18,516 bases of DNA, taken from an uncultured Clostridia bacterium (GTDB taxonomy: Bacteria > Bacillota > Clostridia > Christensenellales > UBA1242). A model generated the notes under the pieces. The model made no database searches and had not been told where the DNA came from. It saw only the letters and a list, made by a program, of their open reading frames with translations. The stretch is taken from the NCBI GenBank assembly GCA_937893125.1, contig CALBHW010000022.1:1-18516 (forward strand), read 5' to 3'. Shown here one piece after another: positions 7,284 to 14,802 of the stretch. Each line of letters starts with the position of its first letter. The stretch's first letter is position 1. A program made the position numbers and the translations under genes.

Positions 7284-7310
7284 GACATAAATTTTAAAAA
7301 ACTATATACT
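7282..7310 (+). promoter_or_regulatory. Strong sigma-A promoter for the ABC exporter operon
   Basis: A perfect TTGACA (7282-7287), 17-base spacer and TATACT (7305-7310). Transcription should start near 7317, giving a leader of about 20 bases with AAAGGGG just before the GTG start at 7340. Confidence 0.85.
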
Positions 7311-7339
7311 TGTACTAGTTTATTTAAAGGGGTAAAAAA

Positions 7340-8050
7340 GTGCTAGAACTTATCAATTTTTGTAAAACATATCCAAACGGAAAAGTGGGGGCAAAAAATG
7401 TCAATTTAAAGGTCGAAGCGGGAGATATTTTTGCTTTCATCGGTCATAACGGCGCAGGAAAAACAACAACAATTAAAAGCATTGTCGGAATAAATGACAT
7501 CACTTCTGGTGACATTTTTGTTGGCGGGATTTCAGTTAAAGAAAACCCAATGGAATGCAAAAAAATGATTGCTTATGTGCCAGATAACCCCGATATTTAT
7601 TCAACTCTCACGGGCGCACAATATCTTAATTTAATTTCCGATATCTTTAAAGTCGACAAGGAAACGCGCGAAAAACTAATTACAAAATACGCAACTGACC
7701 TTGAACTCTTTGACAACTTAAACGATTTAATAGCCAATTATTCACACGGAATGAAGCAAAAACTCGTCCTAATTTCCGCCTTTATACATAGCCCTAAACT
7801 ATTTATTTTGGACGAACCTTTTGTCGGGCTCGACCCAAAAGCGACCTTCGTTGTAAAAAACGCTTTTAAAGAATTTGTCGCAAACGGCGGAGCGATTTTC
7901 TTTTCCACTCACGTGCTTGATGTCGCTGAAAAATTGTGCAACAAAGTCGCTATTATCAAAAACGGCGAAATAATTAAAAGCGGAACTATGGACGAAGTTA
8001 AAAAGGATGGCTCACTTGAAAAAGTGTTCTTGGAGAGCGAAAATGAGTAA
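7340..8050 (+). CDS. ABC transporter ATP-binding protein (ABC-2 type exporter)
   Basis: A 236-residue nucleotide-binding subunit that would power the permease encoded next. It has Walker A GHNGAGKTT (35-43), a signature motif YSHGMKQ (133-139, the degenerate form usual in ABC-2 exporters), Walker B LFILDEP (153-159) and the H-loop His190. The Q-loop position reads YVPDNPDIY, with Asp where many ATPases have Gln, as is usual in this ATPase group. The start is GTG, chosen because AAAGGGG (7326-7332) lies 7 bases before it. The 3' end overlaps the permease start by 8 bases. The substrate cannot be told from sequence. Confidence 0.93.
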   Translation: MLELINFCKTYPNGKVGAKNVNLKVEAGDIFAFIGHNGAGKTTTIKSIVGINDITSGDIFVGGISVKENPMECKKMIAYVPDNPDIYSTLTGAQYLNLISDIFKVDKETREKLITKYATDLELFDNLNDLIANYSHGMKQKLVLISAFIHSPKLFILDEPFVGLDPKATFVVKNAFKEFVANGGAIFFSTHVLDVAEKLCNKVAIIKNGEIIKSGTMDEVKKDGSLEKVFLESENE

Positions 8051-9545
8051 TCTTTTTATCCTTTTAAAATACAACTTTTTAATGACTATCGGTTTGTTGC
8101 GTGGGAAAAAGAGCAAATCAAATAAAGTTGGCATTGTTTTGTTTTGCCTTCTTACACTTGTCATAATTTTTGCGTCGGGAATGCAAGCCTACTCGATGTA
8201 CGAAGTTTTGTGCGAAACAAACACCCAAGAAAACCTACTTTTTTCGGGCGTTAGCACACTAATTTTATTTTCACTTGTTATGGGCGGACTTAGGTCAAGC
8301 AATACAAAAAGAACACAAGACGCGGACTTTCTTTTGTCACTTCCAATAAAAAAATCGACCATTGTTTTATCTAAAACTGTCGGAAAATATTTCTATGATT
8401 TTTTCTTCGATTTTTGCATTTTTGCGCCATACATTATAATTGGCGCCGTTAAAGTCGGATATTCGGCTCTCGTTATTTTTATGGGAATATTTATATGTTT
8501 CCTTATGCCTTTTTTGAGCGTTGGTCTCACATTTATTGTTGACTTTATTGTCCAAAGGATTTTCAATAAATCAAAATATTCGGGCATTCTTAAATCAATT
8601 TTTTCGCTACTACTTTTCTGTGCAATCTTCTTTTGGTACTATCTTTCTGAAAACAACTTTCTAACCCGCTGTCTCACGGGCTTCATTTACACTCCAAATT
8701 ACAAAAACATTTTAGGCACTTTGGGGCTTACAATTGGCGTGTTTTTTGTAGGAATTTTGCTTTTCACTCTTACATTTGGGCGGTCAACAAGTAGGTTCAA
8801 AAGTAAAACAAAAAAAGTTAACTTTTCTAAGCCCCGCTCACCCTTTTCCCTACTTTTAAGGAAAGAAACTGCTTACTATTTTTCAACGCCCGTTTACTTT
8901 ATAAACACAATTATAGGGCCCTTTATGATGATTTTGGGGCTCGTCATCGTTTTAACTTTACAACTTGATTTATCAGGCGAAGTTATGAGCCTTAGTTCAA
9001 AAGATTTCATCGCACTCATCGCCGCAATTGCACTTTCCGCGATGTCTGCGTCGTCTACAATTTCAGCGTCATCGATTTCTCTTGAAGGAAAAAATTTGTG
9101 GCTACTTAAATCTAGCCCCGTCAAAGAAAAGGATGTGTTTTTATCAAAAATCACACTACACAATCTTGTTATATTGCCTGCAATAATTGTTAGTGCAGTA
9201 ACACTTTTTATTATGCTTAATATGTCTCTTGCACAATTTTTTGAAATGCTAATTCTTCCTACTCTTGTCACAATTTTAGGGTCAGTTTTGGGGCTTTATT
9301 ACAACCTTTGCTTCCCTATTTTAGATTACGAGAGCGAAACTAAAGTTATAAAACAAAGTTTGAGTGTTTTTCTAACAATGTTCTCGCTCCTTCCAGTGTC
9401 CGCCCTCCCAATAATTTTAATTAAACTCACCCCACTCTTACCTTTACAAGTTTTTTATGTCTCGCTAATTTTTGATTTTATTTTGTGCATTGTCTTTACC
9501 TTCCTTGTATTTACTGACGGTGTCAAAAGGTTTAGAAAATTGTAA
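8043..9545 (+). CDS. ABC-2 type transporter permease
   Basis: A 500-residue membrane protein with roughly ten or more hydrophobic segments; clear ones include the stretches around VGIVLFCLLTLVIIFASGM, LIFMGIF.CFLMPFLSVGLTFIVDFIV, LLFCAIFFWYY, LGLTIGVFFVGILLFTLTF, FMMILGLVIVLTL and the two C-terminal segments ending in a basic tail. It is larger than typical six-helix ABC-2 permeases and resembles Firmicute exporters with duplicated membrane halves. The start is ATG 8043, with GGAGAG at 8032-8037 inside the ATPase gene; an in-frame ATG at 8007 has no such site. The overlap with the ATPase implies coupled translation. The substrate is unknown. Confidence 0.88.
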   Translation: MSNLFILLKYNFLMTIGLLRGKKSKSNKVGIVLFCLLTLVIIFASGMQAYSMYEVLCETNTQENLLFSGVSTLILFSLVMGGLRSSNTKRTQDADFLLSLPIKKSTIVLSKTVGKYFYDFFFDFCIFAPYIIIGAVKVGYSALVIFMGIFICFLMPFLSVGLTFIVDFIVQRIFNKSKYSGILKSIFSLLLFCAIFFWYYLSENNFLTRCLTGFIYTPNYKNILGTLGLTIGVFFVGILLFTLTFGRSTSRFKSKTKKVNFSKPRSPFSLLLRKETAYYFSTPVYFINTIIGPFMMILGLVIVLTLQLDLSGEVMSLSSKDFIALIAAIALSAMSASSTISASSISLEGKNLWLLKSSPVKEKDVFLSKITLHNLVILPAIIVSAVTLFIMLNMSLAQFFEMLILPTLVTILGSVLGLYYNLCFPILDYESETKVIKQSLSVFLTMFSLLPVSALPIILIKLTPLLPLQVFYVSLIFDFILCIVFTFLVFTDGVKRFRKL

Positions 9546-9723
9546 TTTTTGTAGATAAAACTTGTTAAAACATCCAAAAAACACTAATTTTTATAAAATC
9601 TTTACTCTCTTATAAAATATCTTTAATTTAATTGTTGTCAATTTAGGTTTTCACGCTCAAAAAAAGACTATTTGAAAAAAAATTAAAAACAAAAAGTAAA
9701 AAAAACAAATAAACAAATAAAAA

Positions 9724-9751
9724 TAGACAAAATCATTTTTTTTGATATAAT
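9724..9751 (+). promoter_or_regulatory. Sigma-A promoter for argS with a very short leader
   Basis: TAGACA (9724-9729), 16-base spacer, perfect TATAAT (9746-9751). The predicted start near 9758 falls on the AGGAG Shine-Dalgarno (9758-9762), so the leader would be only about 10 bases. There is no room for a T-box or other leader regulator if this is the main promoter. Confidence 0.55.
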
Positions 9752-9767
9752 AAAATTAGGAGAAAAA

Positions 9768-11492
9768 ATGAAATATATTGAAGAACTACTCGAAGAAGAA
9801 TTAAAATCCACAGCAAGCGTACTTGGCTACACAGACGCAAATTTTGCAGTAACAACTTGCACTCTTCCTATCGCCGATTATCAAACAAGCGGTTGTATGA
9901 GTTTAGCAAAAACTTATCATAAGTCCCCTTTTGACATCGCAAGCGAAATCGCAAGCAATATGAAGTCAATCGTTGCTGACAAAGTTGAAGCGTGCAGACC
10001 AGGTTACATAAATATAACCATTTCGCACGAATTTTTGTCAAAATATCTTGTGGAATTTATGGAAAACTATGAAAACGACACCAAGTCTCGTGCAACGCAC
10101 TACAAAACGATTATCGATTATGGTGGCGCGAATGTCGCGAAACCACTCCACGTGGGTCATCTTAGGACTGCCAACATTGGCGAAAGTTTGAAACGAATTT
10201 GCAGATTTGTCGGTTGCGAAACAATAGGTGACGTCCACCTTGGCGATTGGGGGCTTCAAATGGGACTTGTAATCACCGAAATTAAGCACAATCACCCAGA
10301 TTTAGTCTATTTTGACGACAATTTTGCGGGCAAATATCCAAAAGAGCCACCAATCACTATTGACGACCTAAACACACTCTATCCAACCGCTAGAGAAAAA
10401 TCAAAAGACGACGAAAATTATTTAAACGAGGCAAAACAAGCGACCTATTACTTGCAACAAGGAAAACGTGGTTATGTTGCGCTTTGGAAACAAATCGTCG
10501 ACGTGTCAAAAAAGGATTTGAAGAAAAATTATGATATGCTAAACGTCGATTTTGACCTTTGGCTAGGCGAAAGCGACGCGCAAAGCGATAGCGAAAAAAT
10601 GGTCAAATTCTTTGTTGACAACGGCTATGCTAAGAAAAGCGAAGGGGCTCTCATTGTTGACATAAAACACGATGACGACAAAAAAGAAATGCCACCATTT
10701 ATGCTCGTAAAATCCGACGGCGCGATTTTGTATAGCACGACCGACCTTGCAACTCTTTACGACCGCGTGACAAGACAAAAGGCGGAGCGCGTTATTTATG
10801 TCGTAGACAATAGGCAAGAACTACACTTTACGCAATTATTCCGTGTATGCAATGATTATCCAGTCTTTGAAAAAAAACCAAAACTCGACTTTGCGGGTTT
10901 TGGCACAATCAACGGCAAAGACGGCAAGCCTTATAAAACGCGTGACGGCAAGGCTATGAGCCTTGAAATTTTGATAAATGCGGTCAAAGAAAGTGCTAGG
11001 AAGCACACCGACGACACAAATATTGCCGACTCAGTCGCAATTTCGGCGTTAAAATTTGCCGATTTGTCAATTTTAAGGACAAAAGATTATATTTGCGACC
11101 CAGATAAAATTTGCGCGTTCGACGGCAAAACGGGTCCATACCTTCTATACTCACTCACTCGCGCAAAATCAATTTTAAGAAAAGTTTTAGGCGAGAATAA
11201 TTTGGTCGTAAACGATTTTGACTCTTCCTATTGCAATAAAGACCTACTTCTTGCGTTTACACAATTTGAAAAAGCAATTCTTGAAGCATATGACACATTG
11301 TCGCCAAATATTCTTTGCGACTATGCATACAAAATAGCAAATATTTTCAACTCAAATTACTCAAAAACGAACATTTCAAAAGAAGAAAATAAGGCAAAAC
11401 AAACTGCCCTACTCTACGAGACATCTTGTTTAGTCTTGCTTCTTGAAAAAACGCTTAATCTTCTTGCGATTAAAACTCTCGACAAAATGTAA
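9768..11492 (+). CDS. argS: Arginyl-tRNA synthetase
   Basis: Class I synthetase that charges tRNA-Arg in the cytoplasm. The 574 residues are normal length. An ArgRS-specific N-terminal domain (about 1-110) precedes the catalytic core with the HIGH-type motif HVGH at 128-131 in KPLHVGHLRTANIGESL. The second signature is the ArgRS variant without canonical KMSKS, here KPYKTRDGKAMSL around residues 387-399. Downstream lie SVAISALKFADL and GPYLLYSLTRAKSI, and a DALR-type helical anticodon-binding domain over about 455-574, ending LLAIKTLDKM. The ATG has AGGAG 5 bases upstream. It is transcribed alone and ends at a bidirectional terminator shared with the converging tRNA gene. Confidence 0.96.
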   Translation: MKYIEELLEEELKSTASVLGYTDANFAVTTCTLPIADYQTSGCMSLAKTYHKSPFDIASEIASNMKSIVADKVEACRPGYINITISHEFLSKYLVEFMENYENDTKSRATHYKTIIDYGGANVAKPLHVGHLRTANIGESLKRICRFVGCETIGDVHLGDWGLQMGLVITEIKHNHPDLVYFDDNFAGKYPKEPPITIDDLNTLYPTAREKSKDDENYLNEAKQATYYLQQGKRGYVALWKQIVDVSKKDLKKNYDMLNVDFDLWLGESDAQSDSEKMVKFFVDNGYAKKSEGALIVDIKHDDDKKEMPPFMLVKSDGAILYSTTDLATLYDRVTRQKAERVIYVVDNRQELHFTQLFRVCNDYPVFEKKPKLDFAGFGTINGKDGKPYKTRDGKAMSLEILINAVKESARKHTDDTNIADSVAISALKFADLSILRTKDYICDPDKICAFDGKTGPYLLYSLTRAKSILRKVLGENNLVVNDFDSSYCNKDLLLAFTQFEKAILEAYDTLSPNILCDYAYKIANIFNSNYSKTNISKEENKAKQTALLYETSCLVLLLEKTLNLLAIKTLDKM

Positions 11493-11530
11493 TAATTATA
11501 ATTGTTTTTTGAAAATTTTTATACGACAAA

Positions 11531-11556
11531 AAAAAGACACCGCAAGGTGTCTTTTT
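11531..11556. terminator. Bidirectional terminator between argS and tRNA-fMet
   Basis: An 11-bp perfect stem AAAAAGACACC (11531-11541) / GGTGTCTTTTT (11546-11556) closed by a GCAA (GNRA) tetraloop. T runs follow on both strands, so it can end argS on the plus strand and the tRNA on the minus strand. Confidence 0.93.
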
Positions 11557-11561
11557 CAATT

Positions 11562-11637
11562 TGGTTGCGGAGATAGGACTCGAACCTATGACCTCCGGGT
11601 TATGAGCCCGGCGAGCTTCCAACTGCTCCACTCCGCG
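11562..11637 (-). tRNA. Initiator tRNA-fMet (CAT)
   Basis: A 76-base tRNA with encoded CCA (11562-11564) and anticodon CAT (minus strand, 11602-11604). It is the initiator rather than the elongator because: the first base C1 faces A72, leaving an unpaired acceptor end; the anticodon stem holds three consecutive G-C pairs (GGG before and CCC after the CTCATAA loop); and the D stem has an A11-U24 pair. The D loop is one base shorter than in E. coli tRNA-fMet. It stands alone with its own promoter and terminator. Confidence 0.96.
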
Positions 11638-11650
11638 ATGAACATAAATT

Positions 11651-11679
11651 ATTATAGTCACTTCATTATTATTTGTCAA
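11651..11679 (-). promoter_or_regulatory. Consensus sigma-A promoter for tRNA-fMet
   Basis: On the minus strand, a perfect TTGACA (11674-11679), 17-base spacer and perfect TATAAT (11651-11656), about 14 bases before the mature tRNA end. This is the strongest promoter in the window. The remainder of the gap, 11680-11924, holds only A/T-rich sequence with small palindromes such as CTTATTT-TTT-AAATAAG at 11824-11840. Confidence 0.93.
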
Positions 11680-11924
11680 CTACTAAATTTCAAAAACATT
11701 CAATATTTATGCCAATTTTGCTCTTTTTATGCAAAAATTTATATTTTTAGTGCAAAACGATAAAGTTTTTAACTGCTTTTGCACACTTATTTAGCCCTTT
11801 TTAGAGAACTTTTTATATTTATACTTATTTTTTAAATAAGACGCTCTTGGTAGACCCATTATTTTTAAGAGCAACCTTACACAATTAAGACATTCTTTTT
11901 TTAAACTTTTACTAATCACAAAAT

Positions 11925-12494
11925 TTAACCTTGCAAAATAATAGGTTGAATTTGCTCGCCCTTTATAGCACTTTCAATTGTAGGCATCAAAAGGTCTAGG
12001 TCGGCGATCATTGATTTTGGCTTTTTTACAGGGTCATCTTGCTTAAATGGGACAAAGTAGACCTTTTTCTCGTTTAATAGCGTCGCAATATTTTTTAAAT
12101 TCAAGCCAAGCGCGTCGTTCGTTGAAATGGCAATTACAAGTGGCTTATAATTTCGCATATGCGCTTTTGAAGCCATCGTAACCGCGTCATCGCTTATTCC
12201 AGTCGCAATTTTTGCCAAAGTGTTTCCCGTGCAAGGTGCAATCGCCAAAACTTCAAACGCATTGCTTGGCCCCAATGGCTCAGCACCCACTATGTCATAA
12301 ATAACTTTTTCTCCAGTCTTTTCTTCAAGTGCATTTATAAATTCGCTCGCTTTGCCAAAACGCGTATCAAAATTTTTTACCGCACTCGACACAATAGGCA
12401 CTACCTTATGCCCAGCACTTATAATCAAATCTACTTGCTCCAAAATTTTAGCGTACGTGCAAAACGAACCCGTTATTGCTAATCCAATTTTCAT
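11925..12494 (-). CDS. dpaB: Dipicolinate synthase subunit B
   Basis: Flavoprotein-like subunit (SpoVFB) of the enzyme that makes dipicolinic acid from dihydroxy-tetrahydrodipicolinate in the mother cell during sporulation; the acid is loaded into the spore core as its calcium salt. The 189 residues match the family's usual length. Recognisable segments are the N-terminal Rossmann-like GLAITGSFCTYAK, the conserved SSAVKNFDTRFGKA, LAIAPCTGNTLAKIATGISDDAVTMA and KPLVIAISTNDALGLN, and a C-terminal VPFKQDDPVKKPKSM. An AAAGGAG site precedes the ATG. It follows dpaA on the same strand after an unusually wide 160-bp gap. I see no clear terminator between 11925 and the tRNA promoter, apart from a GCTCTT/AAGAGC stem around 11842-11871 without a good T run. 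Confidence 0.93.
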   Translation of the reverse strand: MKIGLAITGSFCTYAKILEQVDLIISAGHKVVPIVSSAVKNFDTRFGKASEFINALEEKTGEKVIYDIVGAEPLGPSNAFEVLAIAPCTGNTLAKIATGISDDAVTMASKAHMRNYKPLVIAISTNDALGLNLKNIATLLNEKKVYFVPFKQDDPVKKPKSMIADLDLLMPTIESAIKGEQIQPIILQG

Positions 12495-12654
12495 AATTTT
12501 TTCTCCTTTATGTACTTTTTAATTTTTCTATATGTTTTTAGTTCTAATTTAAAACTTTTTTATCATTTCTTTAAATTTTTTTACATTTTCCTTTAATCAA
12601 AATACTTATTTTTTTTAATTAGATGAACTTTTTTTAAAAACAATAAGTCATTTT

Positions 12655-13416
12655 TTAATTAAATTTCAATTTTAAAGCATCCAAAACAAACTGCAACATC
12701 AACTTTCCCGCACTATCCCCCAAATACTTTGACGGAATAGAAGGACAAAAAACATAATTTATATCAGGCAAATTATTCACATCTAAGCATTTTTTGCTTG
12801 CTAATTCAAAAATAACAACATCTGATTTAAAGTCATCTTTGATATAATCTTCGAAAATTTCAAAAGGAATTGTGTTTATAATTGTGTCATAATTTTTTAT
12901 AACTTCTTTTAAGTCTTTTATATTAACCGCCCTTTTAGTAAGAAGTTTAGCGAGATTAAGTTCTTTTTCATTTCTCATCGCGACATCAAAAGGCACAGAC
13001 AGTCTATACAAAATATATTGAACAGCTTTTGAGACACGTCCGCTCCCAAGTATCAAAATCTTTTGTTCAAAAAGCGACATTTTTGTATTTTTTATCAAAT
13101 CCACCAAAAATCCTTCCGCCGTATAAGTTGCGTTCTTTAAAACAAAATCTTCGTCCAACATAAAATTGTGATAGTCTAACTGCTCAATATAGTCTTTTGC
13201 ATCTTTGTACATTCCGCCAAAAACAGTTGTACCGCGCGGAATTTTTTTCGCTATTTCTTCCGTCCACTTAAACGCGGGCGTTACAATCACAATGTCTTTT
13301 TTTGTAATTTTGTCCAAATTTGGCTCAAAATCCAGCGTATTTTCTCCCATTTCTTGCAAAATTTTATTTATGTAATTTGTTCTATTATCGTTTTGTTGCA
13401 AAAAAAATCTTCTCAT
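12655..13416 (-). CDS. dpaA: Dipicolinate synthase subunit A
   Basis: NAD(P)-binding subunit (SpoVFA) that pairs with DpaB. It opens MRRFFLQQNDNRTNYINKIL, where NDNRTNY parallels the GGDARQL-type start of other DpaA proteins, and has a dinucleotide-binding loop LGSGRVSKAV with G124-S125-G126. Further marks are an INTIPFEIF segment, a VVIFELASKKC strand and the near C-terminal SAGKLMLQFV. At 253 residues it is about 40 shorter than B. subtilis DpaA (297 as I recall), with a compressed N-terminal half, but the reading frame is intact. The start is supported by AGGAG at 13423-13427 (read on the minus strand). A sigma-K-like promoter lies upstream, and the gene is divergent from a P-loop ATPase. 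Confidence 0.9.
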   Translation of the reverse strand: MRRFFLQQNDNRTNYINKILQEMGENTLDFEPNLDKITKKDIVIVTPAFKWTEEIAKKIPRGTTVFGGMYKDAKDYIEQLDYHNFMLDEDFVLKNATYTAEGFLVDLIKNTKMSLFEQKILILGSGRVSKAVQYILYRLSVPFDVAMRNEKELNLAKLLTKRAVNIKDLKEVIKNYDTIINTIPFEIFEDYIKDDFKSDVVIFELASKKCLDVNNLPDINYVFCPSIPSKYLGDSAGKLMLQFVLDALKLKFN

Positions 13417-13432
13417 CTCCTGCTCCTAAAAT

Positions 13433-13462
13433 CACTTTATGCTTTTTTCCTTTTCATTGTGC
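13433..13462 (-). promoter_or_regulatory. Sigma-K-like promoter for dpaA
   Basis: On the minus strand, GCACA (13458-13462) is followed after 16 bases by CATAAAGTG (13433-13441), one mismatch from the sigma-K -10 CATANNNTA and with AC at the right distance. Expression late in the mother cell is what is known for spoVF genes. Confidence 0.45.
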
Positions 13463-13671
13463 AAGTTTTTTTAAGAACAAAGCGCATTAAAAAGCAAAAA
13501 AAGTACATTAGATAAAAAAATATAAAAATAAAATCTTATTTTTTCAATCTTATAACTAAAAACTCTAAAACCAATTATATGGCTAGGCAGAAAATGTAAA
13601 AAAATAGAAATAAGTGTATTTTTATTCCTGTTCTTTTCATTTTGTCTTAAATAATTTTCTCGTTTTTTGTC

Positions 13672-13698
13672 ACAACCTTCTTGAAAAATCATAAAATA
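13672..13698 (+). promoter_or_regulatory. Sigma-K/E-like promoter for the divergent ATPase
   Basis: AC (13672-13673), 16 bases, then CATAAAATA (13690-13698), a full match to CATANNNTA. It also nearly fits sigma-E (CATAAAAT) and weakly sigma-A (TTGTCA at 13667). The predicted start falls on or next to the ATG at 13704. Confidence 0.45.
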
Positions 13699-13703
13699 GT
13701 GAT

Positions 13704-14660
13704 ATGGAAAAAAATTTTTATCTAGGTTCAGCAAACACCTGCTACGGCTTTAAGAATTGCTTTAATAATATCTGCCCTAACGGCACAACTTACATTTTAA
13801 AGGGCGGTCCTGGCACAGGAAAAAGCACCTTTATGAAAAAGGTGGGAGAATATTTTGAGAAAAAGGGCGAAGATGTCGAATATTTTTATTGTTCGTCCGA
13901 CTCCGATAGCCTTGACGGCGTAAGAATTGTCAGAAAAAATGTTGCAATTGTAGACGGAACGGCACCACACGTAACAGAAGCAACCATTCCTGGTGTCACG
14001 GAAAACATTGTCAATCTTGGCGAATACATCGGTAAAAATGTCAAAAAGCACAAAAACCAAATAGAAGAACTACTTAAGAAAAAAGCGCTTTGTTTTTCCC
14101 TTGCGTACAACTACCTAAAATGCGCGGGAGACCTTTTTGGTAACGAGAAAAAATTAAACAAAAAAACAAATTTTGACAGCGAATTAAATAAACTCCTATC
14201 TCTTATTCCTAAAACAAAAAAGAGCAGTATTCCGCAAGAAAGAACGCTATTTTTATCCTTTGTTTCACCAGACGGAATAAAAAGTTTAAGAGACAAAAAC
14301 GGATTTAAAAACATTCCACTTGACTCAAACTATCTCGCATCGACAGACCTTTTAAAAAAGTTTAACGAATCACTAAATAGTTTGAGCATCAATCACATTT
14401 GCTTTTTCTCGCTTTTTGAAGAAAATCGCATTGAGAGCGTGTATATTCCGCAAATTAACACTCTGTTTTCCGCTGAAATTTCACCTTCCACCCTTAAAAC
14501 CTATCATCAAATGTCAAATTTTATAAAATTGTCGGGCAAAATGATTGCAAAGGCAAAATTTTATCACAAAAAAGTGGAAAATTTTTATATAAAAAGTATG
14601 AATTTTGACGGGCTTAATAAATGTAGAGAAAAAATTATAAGCGAAATTGAAAAAATATGA
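13704..14660 (+). CDS. P-loop ATPase of the PRK06851 type, with degenerate second half
   Basis: The 318 residues begin KNFYLGSANTCYGFKN and have a good Walker A GGPGTGKST (34-42), then YFYCSSDSDSLDGVRI and a Walker-B-like VAIVDGTAPH (80-89). This is the layout of a Firmicute family annotated as PRK06851, about 370 residues and without an assigned function, as I remember it. The second half (about 190-270) repeats the same order: FLSFVSPDGI, then GFKNIPLDSNYLASTDLLKKF where a second P-loop would stand, then HICFFSLFEENRIESVYIPQINTLFSAEISP. The second P-loop has lost its Gly-Lys. No Shine-Dalgarno precedes the ATG. That ATG is still favoured because the family's N-terminal motif starts four residues in and the next Met is inside the P-loop region. 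It is divergent from dpaA and ends at a strong hairpin, so a sporulation role is inferred. Confidence 0.85.
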   Translation: MEKNFYLGSANTCYGFKNCFNNICPNGTTYILKGGPGTGKSTFMKKVGEYFEKKGEDVEYFYCSSDSDSLDGVRIVRKNVAIVDGTAPHVTEATIPGVTENIVNLGEYIGKNVKKHKNQIEELLKKKALCFSLAYNYLKCAGDLFGNEKKLNKKTNFDSELNKLLSLIPKTKKSSIPQERTLFLSFVSPDGIKSLRDKNGFKNIPLDSNYLASTDLLKKFNESLNSLSINHICFFSLFEENRIESVYIPQINTLFSAEISPSTLKTYHQMSNFIKLSGKMIAKAKFYHKKVENFYIKSMNFDGLNKCREKIISEIEKI

Positions 14661-14661
14661 T

Positions 14662-14690
14662 AAAAAGCGACTTTAATTAGTCGCTTTTTT
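14662..14690. terminator. Terminator after the P-loop ATPase, probably bidirectional
   Basis: An 11-bp stem AAAAAGCGACT (14662-14672) / AGTCGCTTTTT (14679-14689), with loop TTAATT and T runs on both strands. It can end the ATPase gene and also the converging XRE gene, whose stop lies about 110 bases away. Confidence 0.88.
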
Positions 14691-14802
14691 AGTCAATAAA
14701 CTTTCTATACTACCCAATTATCTATAACTGAACAATTTTTGTGGAAATCTTTAATTGAAGGTCTTGCATAATTCATTTATCAATATAGACTTAACTATAA
14801 AT

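Noticed and set aside
11443..11763. 106-codon plus-strand open frame across the argS end, terminator and tRNA
   Set aside because: It runs antisense through the tRNA gene and through a strong terminator; the coding look comes from tRNA sequence.
13471..13734. 87-codon minus-strand open frame in the dpaA-ATPase gap
   Set aside because: It overlaps the start and probable promoter of the ATPase gene, has no ribosome site, and its composition (Phe, Ile, Lys, Asn) is what AT-rich non-coding DNA gives.
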